Source: Stenotrophomonas maltophilia (GTDB lineage: Bacteria; Pseudomonadota; Gammaproteobacteria; Xanthomonadales; Xanthomonadaceae). Taken from it: a stretch of DNA of 64,000 nt. The notes below the pieces were generated by a model, which saw only the letters and a program-made list of their open reading frames with translations, was not told the DNA's origin and ran no database searches. A program made the translations under genes and the position numbers. Shown in pieces: positions 52,059 to 61,537 of this stretch. Location of the stretch: assembly GCF_002799155.1 (NCBI RefSeq), contig NZ_NERD01000002.1, forward strand, positions 806,001 to 870,000, read 5' to 3'. Numbering within the stretch: the stretch's first letter is position 1; every line of letters begins with the position of its first letter.

Positions 52059-52084
52059 AGGCCCGGCGAATGCCGGGCCTTTTG
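52059..52084 (+). terminator. Intrinsic terminator after the M13 peptidase gene
   Basis: aggcccggc-gaat-gccgggcct stem followed by TTTTG, 28 bases after the stop. Confidence 0.88.
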
Positions 52085-52096
52085 TTTGTGTCGCCG

Positions 52097-52121
52097 GTAG
52101 CACCGGGCCATGCCCGGTGGA
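52097..52121 (+). repeat. SMAG-like GTAG stem-loop
   Basis: GTAG heads caccgggccatgcccggtg, a perfect cac/gtg-bounded stem (caccggg / cccggtg) with a ccat loop. Confidence 0.75.
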
Positions 52122-52125
52122 AATC

Positions 52126-52743
52126 TCAGGCCAGCTCCGGCTCCCGCGCCAGCATGCGATGGAAGCGCTGCAACACGTAGGGGTCCACCAGCCCTCCAGA
52201 TTGCGCTTCGATGATCCGCAATGCGGTTTCGCGTTCCATCGCGGCACGATACGGGCGCACGCTGGTCATCGCATCGTAGGCATCGGCGATGGTGACGATG
52301 CGCGCGCCCAGCGGGATGGATTCGCCGCGCAGCCCATCGGGATAACCGTTGCCATCGAAGGCTTCGTGGTGGGCGCGGATCAGCCGCGCGACCGGTGCCG
52401 CGTCGCTGCGGCCGGTGGTCAGGAAAATATGCTCGCCGCGCACCGGATGCTCGCGCATGATCGCGCGCTCCTCATCGGTGTGCCGACGCGGCGCCAACAG
52501 CACATCGTCGGGAATGCCGATCTTGCCGATGTCGTGGAAGCGCGCGGCCAGGCCGATCTGCGAACAGGCATCGTCATCGAGATCGCAGTGCGTGGCCAGG
52601 CGCTGCGCGAGTCGGCCGACGCGGTCGCAATGGTGGCGGGTGTAGGCGTCGCGCATCTGCAGCGACATCGAGAGGGCATCGATCAGGCAGGCCTGCGCGT
52701 GCAGCAGGTCGGGAGCGGGTACGGCGTCAGGAAGCATGGTCAT
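52126..52743 (-). CDS. Stand-alone HD-GYP domain protein (c-di-GMP phosphodiesterase type)
   Basis: 205 residues, almost only the HD-GYP domain, with no receiver or sensor domain attached. Metal-binding and signature motifs: YTRHHCDRVGRLAQRL, ARFHDIGKIGIPDDVLLA, the partner His in MREHPVRGEHIF, HHEAFDGNGYPDGLRG (HHExxDGxGYP) and IADAYDAMTS. All key residues are intact, so hydrolysis of c-di-GMP is likely. Other proteins presumably supply its signal. It is followed by mfd on the same strand after ~45 bases. Confidence 0.9.
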   Translation of the reverse strand: MTMLPDAVPAPDLLHAQACLIDALSMSLQMRDAYTRHHCDRVGRLAQRLATHCDLDDDACSQIGLAARFHDIGKIGIPDDVLLAPRRHTDEERAIMREHPVRGEHIFLTTGRSDAAPVARLIRAHHEAFDGNGYPDGLRGESIPLGARIVTIADAYDAMTSVRPYRAAMERETALRIIEAQSGGLVDPYVLQRFHRMLAREPELA

Positions 52744-52788
52744 CCGCCCGCACCGGGTGGGGACCGGTGCGGGGTGTTCAGGGGGCGA

Positions 52789-55700
52789 TCAACCCGGGGC
52801 GAGGGTGGTCAGAAGAGCGCGGGCCGCATTGAAGCGGTCTTCCGGCAACGGCAGCGGGTGCTTGATGCGCAGCTTGTCGGGCCCTTCCATGGCGTAGAGG
52901 TTCGGTTGTTTCTGGATCAGCTGGATCACCGCCATCGGGTCGATGTTCGGCTTGGACTCGAACGCGATGCGGCCACCGTTCTCGCCCAGGTCCAGCTTGC
53001 GGATGCCGAGCGTGTTGGCCTTCAGCTTCAGCTCGGCGATGGCGAAGAGATGCTTGGCCGCATCCGGCAGCAGGCCGAAGCGGTCGATCATCTCCACCTG
53101 CAGCTCGCGCAGGGCATCGCTGTCGCGCGCGCTGGAAATGCGCTTGTACAGGGTCAGGCGGGTATGCACGTCCGGCAGGTAGTCTTCCGGAATCAGCGCC
53201 GGCACATGCAGTTCGACCTCGGCACCACGCACTTCTTCGCCCGCATCCAGATCGGGCAGCTTGCCCTGCTTGATGCTGCGCACCGCGCGCTCCAGCAGCT
53301 CGGTGTACAGGCTGAAGCCGACCTCGGCCATCTGCCCGCTCTGGTCCTCGCCGAGCAGTTCACCTGCACCGCGGATCTCCAGATCGTGCGTGGCCAGGGT
53401 GAAGCCAGCGCCGAGTTCGTCCATCGAGGCGATCGCTTCCAGGCGCTTCTCCGCATCCGGGGTGATCGAACGGCGGTCGGGTGCCACCAGGTACGCGTAA
53501 GCGCGATGGTGCGAACGACCGACGCGGCCACGCAGCTGGTGCAGCTGGGCAAGGCCGAAGCGGTCGGCGCGGTTGATGATGATGGTGTTGGCGTTGGGGA
53601 TGTCGATGCCCGATTCGATGATCGTGGTCGACAGCAGCACGTTGAAGCGCTGCTTCTGGAAATCCAGCATCACCTTTTCCAGCTCGCGCTCGGGCATCTG
53701 CCCGTGGGCGATGCCGATGCGCGCCTCCGGCACCAGCTCGGACAGCTCGCGCTGCATGCGGCCGATGCTTTCTACGTCGTTGTGCAGGAAATACAGCTGG
53801 CCACCACGCGCGAGTTCGCGCTGGAACGCTTCGCGCAGCAGCGCGTTGTCCCACTGGGTGATGAAGGTCTGCACCGCCAGCCGGTTCGGCGGCGGCGTGG
53901 CGATGATCGACAGGTCGCGCAGGCCGGCCATGGCCATGTTCAGCGTGCGCGGAATCGGCGTGGCGGTCAGGGTCAGCAGGTGCACGTTGGCGCGCAGCGC
54001 CTTCAGCGCTTCCTTCTGGCGTACGCCGAAACGCTGCTCCTCGTCGACGATGACCATGCCCAGGTCCTTGAACTTCACGTCCGGCTGCAGCAGGCGATGG
54101 GTACCGACGATGACGTCGATGGTGCCGGCGGCGACCTTCTCCAGCTCGGCCTTGATTTCCTTGGTGGTCTTGAAGCGCGACAGCACCTCGACCTTCAGCG
54201 GGTAATCGGCGAAGCGGTCGCGGAAGTTGCGGTAATGCTGTTCGGCCAGCAGCGTGGTCGGCACCAGCACAGCCACCTGCTTGCCGGCACTGGCGGCGGC
54301 GAATGCAGCACGCACCGCCACCTCGGTCTTGCCGAAGCCGACGTCGCCGCAGACCACACGGTCCATCGGCTGGCTGCTGGCCAGGTCGCGCAGGGTGGCG
54401 TCGATCGCGGCCAGCTGGTCCGGCGTTTCCTCGAACGGGAAGCCGGCCGCGAACGGCTCGTACATCGCGCGGTCCACCTGCAGTGCCAGGCCGGCACGCG
54501 CCTGGCGGCGGGCCTGGATCTCCAGCAGCTCGGCGGCGACGTCGCGCACCTTCTCGGCGGCCTTGCGCTTGGCCTTGCTCCACTGCTCGCCACCGAGCGA
54601 ATGCAGTGGTGCGGTTTCCGCCGAAGCGCCGGAGTAGCGGCTGATCAGGTGCAGCTGGGCGACCGGCACATACAGGCGGTCACCCTTGGCATATTCGATT
54701 TCAAGGAATTCGCCGGGCATGCCGCCGACGTCCATCGCGATCAGCCCGCGATAGCGGCCGACGCCATGGTCCTCGTGCACGATCGGTGCGCCCTCGGTCA
54801 GTTCACCGAGGTCGCGGATGATCGCTTCCGGCTCGCGGCCCGCGCGGCGCGTGCGACGGGTGCTGCCGGCGCGCTCGGGGAACAGCTGGCGCTCGGTCAG
54901 TACCGCGATGCGCGGATCGTCCAGCGCGAAGCCATCTTCCAGTGGCGCCACTGCGATCGCGAAGCGCGCATCGTTGGCGAGGAAGCTGGGCAGGTCGGCC
55001 ACCACCGGCGGCTTCAGCTCGGCGGCCTGCAGCACTTCCAGCAACGCCTCGCGGCGGCCGGGCGAATCGGCGGCGATCAGCACCCGGCCCGGGTAGTGGC
55101 CGAGGAAGGATTTCAGCGCATCGCCGGCCGGTGCTTCGCGCGCGGCCACCGGCAGCGGCGGCAGCGGCTGGTCGCCCAGCGCGTGCGCGTCGGTGATGCG
55201 TGCGTGGTCGGCGGCCCATACCTCGATGCGCGGGGCATCGTTCAGCCGCTCGCGCAGCAGTTCCGGCGACAGGTACAGCGCCGACGGCGGCAGCAGCGGC
55301 CGTTCCACATCGTGGCGGCGCTGTTCGTAGCGCTCGCCGGTCTGCGCCCAGAACGCTTCGGCAGCCTCGCCGGCACCGGCGCAGACCACTGGCAGGCTGC
55401 CGTCGGGCAGGTAATCGAACAGGGTCGCGGTGCGTTCGAAGAACAGCGGCAGGTAGTACTCGACGCCGGCCGGCGCCAGCCCGGACTTCAGGTCCTGGTA
55501 CAGCGCGCTGCGCCGGGTATCGACATCGAAGCGCTCGCGCAGCGTGGACAGCACGCGGGCGATGCTGGTCTCGTCCATCGGCACTTCACGGCCCGGCAGC
55601 ATGTGCACCGCCTCGACCCTGTCCAGCGAACGCTGGCTTTCCGGGTCAAAGGCACGGATCGAGTCGATGTCCTCGTCCAGCAGCTCTACCCGCAGCGGCT

Positions 55701-56253
55701 GGTCGGCACCCATCGGGTACACGTCGAGCAGGCCACCGCGCACAGCGAAGTCGCCCGGGTCCATCACCTGCGGCACGTTGCGGTAGCCGGCGCTTTCCAG
55801 GCGGCGCTTCTCGGCCTCCAGGTCCAGGCGCTGGCCGACTTTCAGGTCGAAGCTGCCACCGATCACGTAGCTGCGCGGGGCCAGCTGCTGCAGCAGGGTC
55901 TGCACCGGCACGATCACCAGGCCGCGCTTCAGCGTGGGCAGGCGGTGCAGGGCGGACAGGCGCTGCGAAATGATGTCCGGATGCGGGCTGAAGCGGTCGT
56001 AGGGCAGGGTTTCCCAGTCCGGGAAGGCGACCACCGGCAGGGCCGGATCGCCACCGAGCAGGGTATGCAGGTCGGCTTCGAGCTGGTTGGCACCGTGGTT
56101 GTCACGGGCGATCACCAGCAGGGGCGCGTCGTGCGCACGCGCGGCCTGGGCCAGGTACCAGGCCAGGGCGGTCGGCGATGCGGGGGCGCGCCACCAGGCG
56201 CGGAGCTGGCCGGCGCGCGGCAGCGGCGGGGCGGGGTATGAGGTACGCGACAT
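52789..56253 (-). CDS. mfd: Transcription-repair coupling factor
   Basis: 1154 residues. UvrB-homology N-terminal domains (VVAFPDWETLPYDRFSPHPD), RNA-polymerase-interaction domain (DHGVGRYRGLIAMD, YAKGDRLYVPVAQLHLISRY), then the SF2 translocase: Walker A CGDVGFGKTEVAVRAA, Walker B VDEEQRFGVRQKE, motif III LTATPIPRTLNMA, motif IV-VI region TTIIESGIDIPNANTI and QLRGRVGRSHHRAYAYL, and a C-terminal TRCF domain. It displaces RNA polymerase stalled at lesions and recruits UvrA. The length is as expected for the family. Confidence 0.97.
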   Translation of the reverse strand: MSRTSYPAPPLPRAGQLRAWWRAPASPTALAWYLAQAARAHDAPLLVIARDNHGANQLEADLHTLLGGDPALPVVAFPDWETLPYDRFSPHPDIISQRLSALHRLPTLKRGLVIVPVQTLLQQLAPRSYVIGGSFDLKVGQRLDLEAEKRRLESAGYRNVPQVMDPGDFAVRGGLLDVYPMGADQPLRVELLDEDIDSIRAFDPESQRSLDRVEAVHMLPGREVPMDETSIARVLSTLRERFDVDTRRSALYQDLKSGLAPAGVEYYLPLFFERTATLFDYLPDGSLPVVCAGAGEAAEAFWAQTGERYEQRRHDVERPLLPPSALYLSPELLRERLNDAPRIEVWAADHARITDAHALGDQPLPPLPVAAREAPAGDALKSFLGHYPGRVLIAADSPGRREALLEVLQAAELKPPVVADLPSFLANDARFAIAVAPLEDGFALDDPRIAVLTERQLFPERAGSTRRTRRAGREPEAIIRDLGELTEGAPIVHEDHGVGRYRGLIAMDVGGMPGEFLEIEYAKGDRLYVPVAQLHLISRYSGASAETAPLHSLGGEQWSKAKRKAAEKVRDVAAELLEIQARRQARAGLALQVDRAMYEPFAAGFPFEETPDQLAAIDATLRDLASSQPMDRVVCGDVGFGKTEVAVRAAFAAASAGKQVAVLVPTTLLAEQHYRNFRDRFADYPLKVEVLSRFKTTKEIKAELEKVAAGTIDVIVGTHRLLQPDVKFKDLGMVIVDEEQRFGVRQKEALKALRANVHLLTLTATPIPRTLNMAMAGLRDLSIIATPPPNRLAVQTFITQWDNALLREAFQRELARGGQLYFLHNDVESIGRMQRELSELVPEARIGIAHGQMPERELEKVMLDFQKQRFNVLLSTTIIESGIDIPNANTIIINRADRFGLAQLHQLRGRVGRSHHRAYAYLVAPDRRSITPDAEKRLEAIASMDELGAGFTLATHDLEIRGAGELLGEDQSGQMAEVGFSLYTELLERAVRSIKQGKLPDLDAGEEVRGAEVELHVPALIPEDYLPDVHTRLTLYKRISSARDSDALRELQVEMIDRFGLLPDAAKHLFAIAELKLKANTLGIRKLDLGENGGRIAFESKPNIDPMAVIQLIQKQPNLYAMEGPDKLRIKHPLPLPEDRFNAARALLTTLAPG

Positions 56254-56343
56254 GGACCCCGGATTTTAGCAGAAGCCCGATCGAAGCCCGGCAGGTCGTG
56301 ACGGCCGCTGGCCGGCGGCCTCATGCGCCGTTGGGCTGGCGGA

Positions 56344-56400
56344 AAGCCGGCCAGCGGCCGGCACTACAGGAATGCATCGCCGGGCATGTCCCGGCGCTAT
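56344..56400. repeat. Two reversed SMAG-like stem-loops
   Basis: One ends in ctac at 56367 (gccggccagcggccggcac stem); the next ends with ctat at 56400 (cgccgggcatgtcccggcg). Both read as GTAG/ATAG-headed hairpins on the minus strand, in the mfd upstream gap. Confidence 0.65.
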
Positions 56401-56402
56401 CG

Positions 56403-56948
56403 TCAGTTGTCCAGCTCCAGCACCATCCGTACCAGGCCCTCGGCACCGGTCGGGTGTGGCACCGGTTTGAAGCCCAGCGACGCGGCCAGCTGCTTCATCG
56501 GCTCGTTCTCGGCGGCAACGTCGCCATACAGGCGGTCCAGGTACTTGCCGCGGCCCCACTTCACCAGCTTGCGCATCAGCTGCCGGCCCAGGCCCTGGCC
56601 AATGAGGAAGCGGCTGATCAGGATCGCGTACTCGGCTTCACGGGTGCCGGGGATGATCGAGGCCCGGGCGACCGCGCCGACCACCGCCTCACCAGCGGGC
56701 AGGGATTCGGCGGCGACCAGGGTGATCTCGGTCTTGGGATTGGGGTGGGTCAGGCGCTGGGTGGTTTCCGGCGACAGCTCGGTCACCGCCTGCAGGAAAC
56801 GATCACGGATTTCTTCCGGCCCGAACAGGCTGAACGCCGCTTGCAGCGGTGCGCCGTCTTCCGGGCGGATGGGGCGGATCAGCAGCTCGTGGCCGCTGGG
56901 AGCCTTGAAGATCTCATGCCAGGGCGGCATGCGGTTGCGAGTGGCCAT
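56403..56948 (-). CDS. GNAT-family N-acetyltransferase
   Basis: 181 residues. Strand/helix order of GNAT: LLIRPIRPEDGAPLQAAF, VVGAVARASI, YAILISRFLIGQGLGRQLMRK, where GQGLGRQL is the acetyl-CoA pyrophosphate loop, and LYGDVAAENEPMKQLAASLGF at the C-terminal part. It resembles the C-terminal GNAT domains appended to protein-acetylating Pat-type acyl-CoA-synthetase-like enzymes, but stands alone. The substrate is unknown. Short gaps separate it from mfd and rlmJ on the same strand. Confidence 0.9.
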   Translation of the reverse strand: MATRNRMPPWHEIFKAPSGHELLIRPIRPEDGAPLQAAFSLFGPEEIRDRFLQAVTELSPETTQRLTHPNPKTEITLVAAESLPAGEAVVGAVARASIIPGTREAEYAILISRFLIGQGLGRQLMRKLVKWGRGKYLDRLYGDVAAENEPMKQLAASLGFKPVPHPTGAEGLVRMVLELDN

Positions 56949-57043
56949 ACCGGGTGATTCCTTGGTGGTCCATCGATTGTGGCATCACCGGGGCTGCATT
57001 CCGTGAACGAAAGGCTCACGGCGGTACAGCCTCGTGAAGGCCG

Positions 57044-57901
57044 TCATTCGGGGGCTTTGAGCCAATCCAGGCGGGTGCTGGCCCCGGGTTCGCCCAGGTG
57101 CTGGCGCAGCGCCGGCAGGGCCGGGCCGACCACCCGGTCGAACTGCCAGGGCGGGTTGAGCAGCAGCATGCCGCTGCCGTTGAGGCGCAGCGGCGAGTCG
57201 TCCGGGCGCACCAGGAACTCGATCGTCATTGCCGATTTCACCGGCAGGGCGGTGGCCTTGCGCAGGAAGTGCAGGATGGTGCGGCGCTGCTTGATCGGGA
57301 ACCAGACCGCGCAGGTGGCCTGCGGCCAGCGTGCCAGGGTTTCGGCCAGCGCGGCCAGGACGGCCTGGTATTCGGCGTCCTGGGCCTCGTAGGGCGGGTC
57401 GATCAGCACCAGGCCGCGACCGATCTTGCTGCCGTTGAACTTCGGCGGCAGCAGCGAGCGCAGCAACGCGTAGCCATCGCCCGGGCGCACATCGACGCGG
57501 CTGTCATGGGCGAACAGGGCCTTCAGCGTGGCCGTTTCGGCCTCCTGCAGCTCACAGACCGCCATGCGGTCCTGCGCGCGCATCGCCTGCGCGCTCAGCA
57601 GCGGCGAGCCCGGGTAGTTGGTCAGCGCGCCCACCGGGTTGTCGGCCTGCACCGCCTTCAGGTAGCGCTCGACCACCTCCGGCAGCTTGGGCTGGGCCAT
57701 CAGCCGCATGATTCCGGATTCGGCCTCCAGGGTCTTGCGGCTCTCTTCGCTGGCCAGCAGGTAGCGGCCGGCACCACCGTGGGTGTCGAGCACGAAGAAC
57801 GGGCTGTCCTTGCGCTTGAAGCTGTCGATCAGGGCCAGCTGCACGATGTGCTTGAGCACATCGGCGTGGTTGCCGGCATGGAAGGCGTGGCGATAGTTCA
57901 T
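57044..57901 (-). CDS. rlmJ: 23S rRNA (adenine-2030-N6)-methyltransferase
   Basis: 285 residues beginning MNYRHAFHAGNHADVLKH, the family hallmark. Catalytic motif LVLIDPPYEAQD (DPPY, ~residue 165), AdoMet-binding region VLDTHGGAGRYLL (~43) and RVDVRPGDGYALL. The length fits E. coli RlmJ. It methylates A2030 of 23S rRNA. Divergent from creB, 47 bases apart. Confidence 0.95.
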   Translation of the reverse strand: MNYRHAFHAGNHADVLKHIVQLALIDSFKRKDSPFFVLDTHGGAGRYLLASEESRKTLEAESGIMRLMAQPKLPEVVERYLKAVQADNPVGALTNYPGSPLLSAQAMRAQDRMAVCELQEAETATLKALFAHDSRVDVRPGDGYALLRSLLPPKFNGSKIGRGLVLIDPPYEAQDAEYQAVLAALAETLARWPQATCAVWFPIKQRRTILHFLRKATALPVKSAMTIEFLVRPDDSPLRLNGSGMLLLNPPWQFDRVVGPALPALRQHLGEPGASTRLDWLKAPE

Positions 57902-57948
57902 GGGCGGCAGTGTACGGGGCGGCGGCCGCAGCGGCTATGCTGCGCGCC

Positions 57949-58662
57949 ATGACAGCTCCCGTTGCCCATGTCCTGGTGGTCGAGGACGAAGCCGCCATCG
58001 CCGAAACCGTGCTCTATGCGCTGCGCAGCGAAGGCTATGCCGCCAGCCACTGCCTGCTGGGCGGGGAAGCCCTGCAACGGCTGCAGGCCGGCGATATCGA
58101 CGTGGTGGTGCTGGACGTGGGCCTGCCGGACCTGGGCGGTTTCGAGGTCTGCCGGCGGCTGCGCGCGCAGCCCGGGCCGGCGGCGCAGTTGCCGGTGATC
58201 TTCCTGACCGCCCGCAACGATGAAGTGGACCGCGTGCTTGGCCTGGAACTGGGCGCCGACGATTACATGACCAAGCCTTTCTCGCCGCGCGAGCTGGTGG
58301 CGCGGGTGCGTGCACGCCTGCGCCGTGCGGCACCGGTCGCCGCGGCGCCCCGCGCGGATGCCGGCTGGCAGGAACATGGTGCGTTCGCCATCGACCGCGA
58401 AGGCCGGCGCATCCGCTTCCGTGGCCAGGCACTGGACCTGACTCGTTACGAGTACGCGTTGCTGGAGGCATTGCTGCAGCGGCCGGGGGCGATTCTCAGC
58501 CGTGCCCAGCTGATGGATCGCGGCTGGGACAGCAGTGCCGACAGTGCCGACCGCACCGTCGATACCCATGTAAAGACGCTGCGTGCCAAGCTGCGTGCGG
58601 CCGGTGCCAGCGATGACCCGATCCGCACCCACCGTGGCCTCGGCTACGCGCTGGAGGTCTAG
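57949..58662 (+). CDS. creB: OmpR-family response regulator CreB
   Basis: 237 residues from the ATG at 57949. Receiver domain with EDE (~11-13), phosphoacceptor Asp in VVVLDVGLPDLGG (~55) and Lys in DYMTKPFSPREL (~106); trans_reg_C domain with LDLTRYEYALLEAL and DTHVKTLRAKLR...RTHRGLGYALEV. Gene order creB-creC-creD and a cre-tag-like site ahead of creD identify it. In enterics and Aeromonas/Pseudomonas relatives, CreBC responds to cell-wall or carbon status and drives creD; in S. maltophilia creBC is linked to envelope and beta-lactam phenotypes. Confidence 0.93.
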   Translation: MTAPVAHVLVVEDEAAIAETVLYALRSEGYAASHCLLGGEALQRLQAGDIDVVVLDVGLPDLGGFEVCRRLRAQPGPAAQLPVIFLTARNDEVDRVLGLELGADDYMTKPFSPRELVARVRARLRRAAPVAAAPRADAGWQEHGAFAIDREGRRIRFRGQALDLTRYEYALLEALLQRPGAILSRAQLMDRGWDSSADSADRTVDTHVKTLRAKLRAAGASDDPIRTHRGLGYALEV

Positions 58663-58665
58663 CTG

Positions 58666-60126
58666 ATGCGCCTGGTACTGAAGCTGTTCCTCGGCTTCTT
58701 CCTGATCACCGGCATCGCCGCGTTCTTCGTGATGCGCGTGTTCGTCAACGAGGTGAAGCCGGGGGTGCGCCAGGCGATGGAATCGACCCTGGTCGATGCG
58801 GCCAACGTGCTGGCCGAGATGGCCGCCGCCGACGTCAAGGACGGCACCATCCGCAGCGGCAGCTTCACCCGCAACCTGGCCAAGGCGCGGCAGCGTGACC
58901 TGAAGGCGATGGTCTGGCGTTTCCCCAAGCGCTCGCTGGATTACCGGGTGACCATCACCGATGCCAAGGGCATCGTCATCTACGACTCGCTGGGCCGCGA
59001 CCTGGGGCGTGACAATTCGCGCTGGAACGATGTCTACCGCACCCTGCGTGGCGAGTACGGCGCCCGCTCCAGCCCGGAAGTGCCAGGCGAAGAAGGCGAT
59101 ACGGTGATGCATGTGGCGGCGCCGGTGTACGACCCGGCCGATGAGCGCACCCTGATCGGCGTGCTCAGCCTGGCCCAGCCCAACCGCAGCATCGATCCGT
59201 TCATCGCCGCCAGCCAGCGCGCCATCATCGAGCGCGGCGCCTGGTTGATCGGGCTGTCGGCGCTGGTCGGTGTGCTGGTGACGATGTGGCTCACCACCGG
59301 CCTCGGCCAGCTCAGCCGCTATGCACGCGCGGTCAGCGCCGGCGAACCGGTGCCACCGCCACGGCGCCGCCGCGATGAGATCGGTGACCTCGGCCAGGCG
59401 CTGGAAACCATGCGCCGCAAGCTGGAAGGCAAGGCCTACGTTGAACAGTACGTACAGTCGCTGACGCACGAAATGAAGAGCCCGCTGGCGGCGATCCGCG
59501 GTGCCGCCGAGCTGCTGCAGGAGCCGCTGCCCGAGGCCGACCGCGTGCACTTCGCGCGCAGCATCGTCGATCAACAGGAGCGGCTGACCGAGACCATCGA
59601 CAAGCTGCTGGCGCTGGCCGAAGTGGAACAGCACGGCTGGCTGCAGACCCGCGATCCGATCGCGCTGCCCACCTTGCTGGCCGACGCGGCAGCGGCGGCG
59701 CAGGTGCGTGCGCAGGCGGCCGGCGTGCAGGTCCGCATCGGCAGCGTGCCCGACCTGCGCGTGCAGGGGGATGCCTACCTGCTGCGGCAGGCGTTGCACA
59801 ACCTGATCGACAACGCGATTGCTTTCTCACCGCCCGGCGCGGACATCGCGCTGCAGGCCGAGGTGGACGGGCAGGGCGTGCGCCTGCAGGTAGCGGATCG
59901 TGGTGCCGGCATTCCCGACTACGCGCGAGAACGGGTGTTCGAACGCTTCTATTCGCTGGCCCGCCCCGGCAGCGGCCGGCGCAGTTCCGGCCTGGGCCTG
60001 CCGTTCGTGCAGGAGGTCGCGCGCCTGCATGATGGTCGCGCCAGCCTCGACGCCCGCGATGGCGGCGGTACCGTGGCCAGCCTGTGGCTGCCGTTGGCAG
60101 TGCCGGGCCAGCGTCCGCGCCGCTGA
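58666..60126 (+). CDS. creC: Sensor histidine kinase CreC
   Basis: 486 residues, three bases after creB. TM1 (LFLGFFLITGIAAFFVMRVF, ~5-24), a periplasmic PAS-like domain (~30-185) with ITDAKGIVIYDSLG, TM2 near 188-205 (LIGLSALVGVLVTMWLTTG), HAMP, H-box YVQSLTHEMKSPLAAIRG, N-box LRQALHNLIDNAIAF, and G-boxes DRGAGIP and SGLGLPFV. The layout and length match CreC. It phosphorylates CreB. Confidence 0.93.
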   Translation: MRLVLKLFLGFFLITGIAAFFVMRVFVNEVKPGVRQAMESTLVDAANVLAEMAAADVKDGTIRSGSFTRNLAKARQRDLKAMVWRFPKRSLDYRVTITDAKGIVIYDSLGRDLGRDNSRWNDVYRTLRGEYGARSSPEVPGEEGDTVMHVAAPVYDPADERTLIGVLSLAQPNRSIDPFIAASQRAIIERGAWLIGLSALVGVLVTMWLTTGLGQLSRYARAVSAGEPVPPPRRRRDEIGDLGQALETMRRKLEGKAYVEQYVQSLTHEMKSPLAAIRGAAELLQEPLPEADRVHFARSIVDQQERLTETIDKLLALAEVEQHGWLQTRDPIALPTLLADAAAAAQVRAQAAGVQVRIGSVPDLRVQGDAYLLRQALHNLIDNAIAFSPPGADIALQAEVDGQGVRLQVADRGAGIPDYARERVFERFYSLARPGSGRRSSGLGLPFVQEVARLHDGRASLDARDGGGTVASLWLPLAVPGQRPRR

Positions 60127-60127
60127 C

Positions 60128-60143
60128 TTCACACTCGCTTCAA
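60128..60143 (+). promoter_or_regulatory. cre-tag-like CreB-binding site upstream of creD
   Basis: TTCAC-ACTCGC-TTCAA matches the established TTCACN6TTCAC direct repeat at nine of ten fixed bases, 64 bases ahead of the creD ATG and just after creC. Confidence 0.75.
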
Positions 60144-60207
60144 ATTCGCCACAAACCCTGCTCACCCCAGCGGTCCATCCTGCAGCCCTCTCCAACGAGG
60201 ATGGACC

Positions 60208-61527
60208 ATGAAATCCCTGAAGATGCTGCTGCGGTTCGCCATTGTCGGCGGGCTGATCCTGCTGCTGCTGGTGCCGCTGATGATGATCCGCGGGGTCATC
60301 ACCGAGCGCAGCCAGTACCGCGACGAGGCCTTTGCCCGGGTGGCCGACAGCCGTGCCGGCACGCAGCAGCTGGTGGGCCCGGTACGGGTGGTGCCGTGGG
60401 TGGAGCGCAAGGAAGTTGAATTGGTCGACCCGCTGGGCGTCAAGAAGACCGAGGTGCAGGTCACCGAGGGCCACTGGCTGCAGATGCCGGCGTCGCTGGA
60501 GGTGGGCGGCGAGATGCTGCCGAGCCAGCGCGAAGTCGGCTTGTTCAAGGTGCCGGTATACAGCTGGAACGGGCAGATGAAGGCGACCTTCGCCGCAGAC
60601 GACTATCCGGTGAAGTCCGGCCGCAGTTACGGCCAGCCGTATGTGGCGGTGGGTGTGTCCGATGTGCGTGGCCTGGTCGGTACGCCGAACCTGCGCGTGG
60701 ATGGCAAGCAGCTGCGGTTGCTGCCGGGCGTTGGTGCGGCCAGCGAGGTGGGGCGAGGCCTGCATGCGCCGGTGGCCGGTTTCGCTGCGGAACAGGGCGG
60801 CACGCTGGCTGCCAGCACCGTTGAACTCGAGCTGCGCCTGGACGGCAGCCGCATGCTGTCGGTGGTGCCGGTGGGCGATGACACCCGCATTGCGCTGCGT
60901 TCGAGCTGGCCGCACCCGTCGTTCAGCGGCGCCTTCCTGCCCAACGAGCGTCGCGTCGATGCACAGGGTTTCGATGCACGCTGGGCCGTGTCCTCGCTGG
61001 CCTCCGACGCACAGCGCCAGCTGCGCAGCGAGGGGCCGATCGATTCGCAGGCGGTGACGGTGTCGCTGGTTGATCCGGTCGATGCCTACACCCAGGCCGA
61101 CCGTGCCTCGAAGTACGGCGTGTTGTTCGTGGTGCTGACCTTCGTCGGCTTCATCCTGTTCGAACTGATCAAGTCGTTGCGCATCCATCCGCTGCAGTAC
61201 CTGATGGTCGGCCTTGCACTGGCGATCTTCTTCCTGCTGCTGATCAGCCTGTCCGAGCACATCGCGTTCTGGAAGGCCTACCTGGCCTCGGCGCTGGCCT
61301 GTATCGGCCTGCAGGCGGTGTACCTGGCCAACGTGCTGGGCCACTGGAAGCGCGGCCTCGGCTTCGCGGCGCTGCTGACTGTGCTGTACGGCGCGCTGTA
61401 TGGCCTGCTGGTGTCGGAGAACAACGCGCTGCTGATGGGGTCGCTGCTGCTGTTCGTGATCCTGGCGCTGGCGATGTGGGTAACCCGCCGGGTGGACTGG
61501 TACGCGCTTGGCGCGGAACTGAAGTAA
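60208..61527 (+). CDS. creD: Inner membrane protein CreD
   Basis: 439 residues. One N-terminal span (LRFAIVGGLILLLLVPLMMI, ~9-28), a large periplasmic beta-rich domain with LVGPVRVVPWVERKEV, the diagnostic FSGAFLPNERRVDAQGFDARW (positions ~255-275) read without its last residue, SLVDPVDAYTQADRASKYG, then about six clustered C-terminal spans. This is the CreD layout. It is the classic CreBC target; its own cre tag suggests separate induction from creBC. Confidence 0.94.
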   Translation: MKSLKMLLRFAIVGGLILLLLVPLMMIRGVITERSQYRDEAFARVADSRAGTQQLVGPVRVVPWVERKEVELVDPLGVKKTEVQVTEGHWLQMPASLEVGGEMLPSQREVGLFKVPVYSWNGQMKATFAADDYPVKSGRSYGQPYVAVGVSDVRGLVGTPNLRVDGKQLRLLPGVGAASEVGRGLHAPVAGFAAEQGGTLAASTVELELRLDGSRMLSVVPVGDDTRIALRSSWPHPSFSGAFLPNERRVDAQGFDARWAVSSLASDAQRQLRSEGPIDSQAVTVSLVDPVDAYTQADRASKYGVLFVVLTFVGFILFELIKSLRIHPLQYLMVGLALAIFFLLLISLSEHIAFWKAYLASALACIGLQAVYLANVLGHWKRGLGFAALLTVLYGALYGLLVSENNALLMGSLLLFVILALAMWVTRRVDWYALGAELK

Positions 61528-61537
61528 GGAGCACGCC

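Noticed and set aside
52045-56241. 1398-codon plus-strand open frame opposite mfd
   Set aside because: Mfd on the other strand has every family motif; the antisense frame is His/Gln/Arg-rich without recognisable domains.
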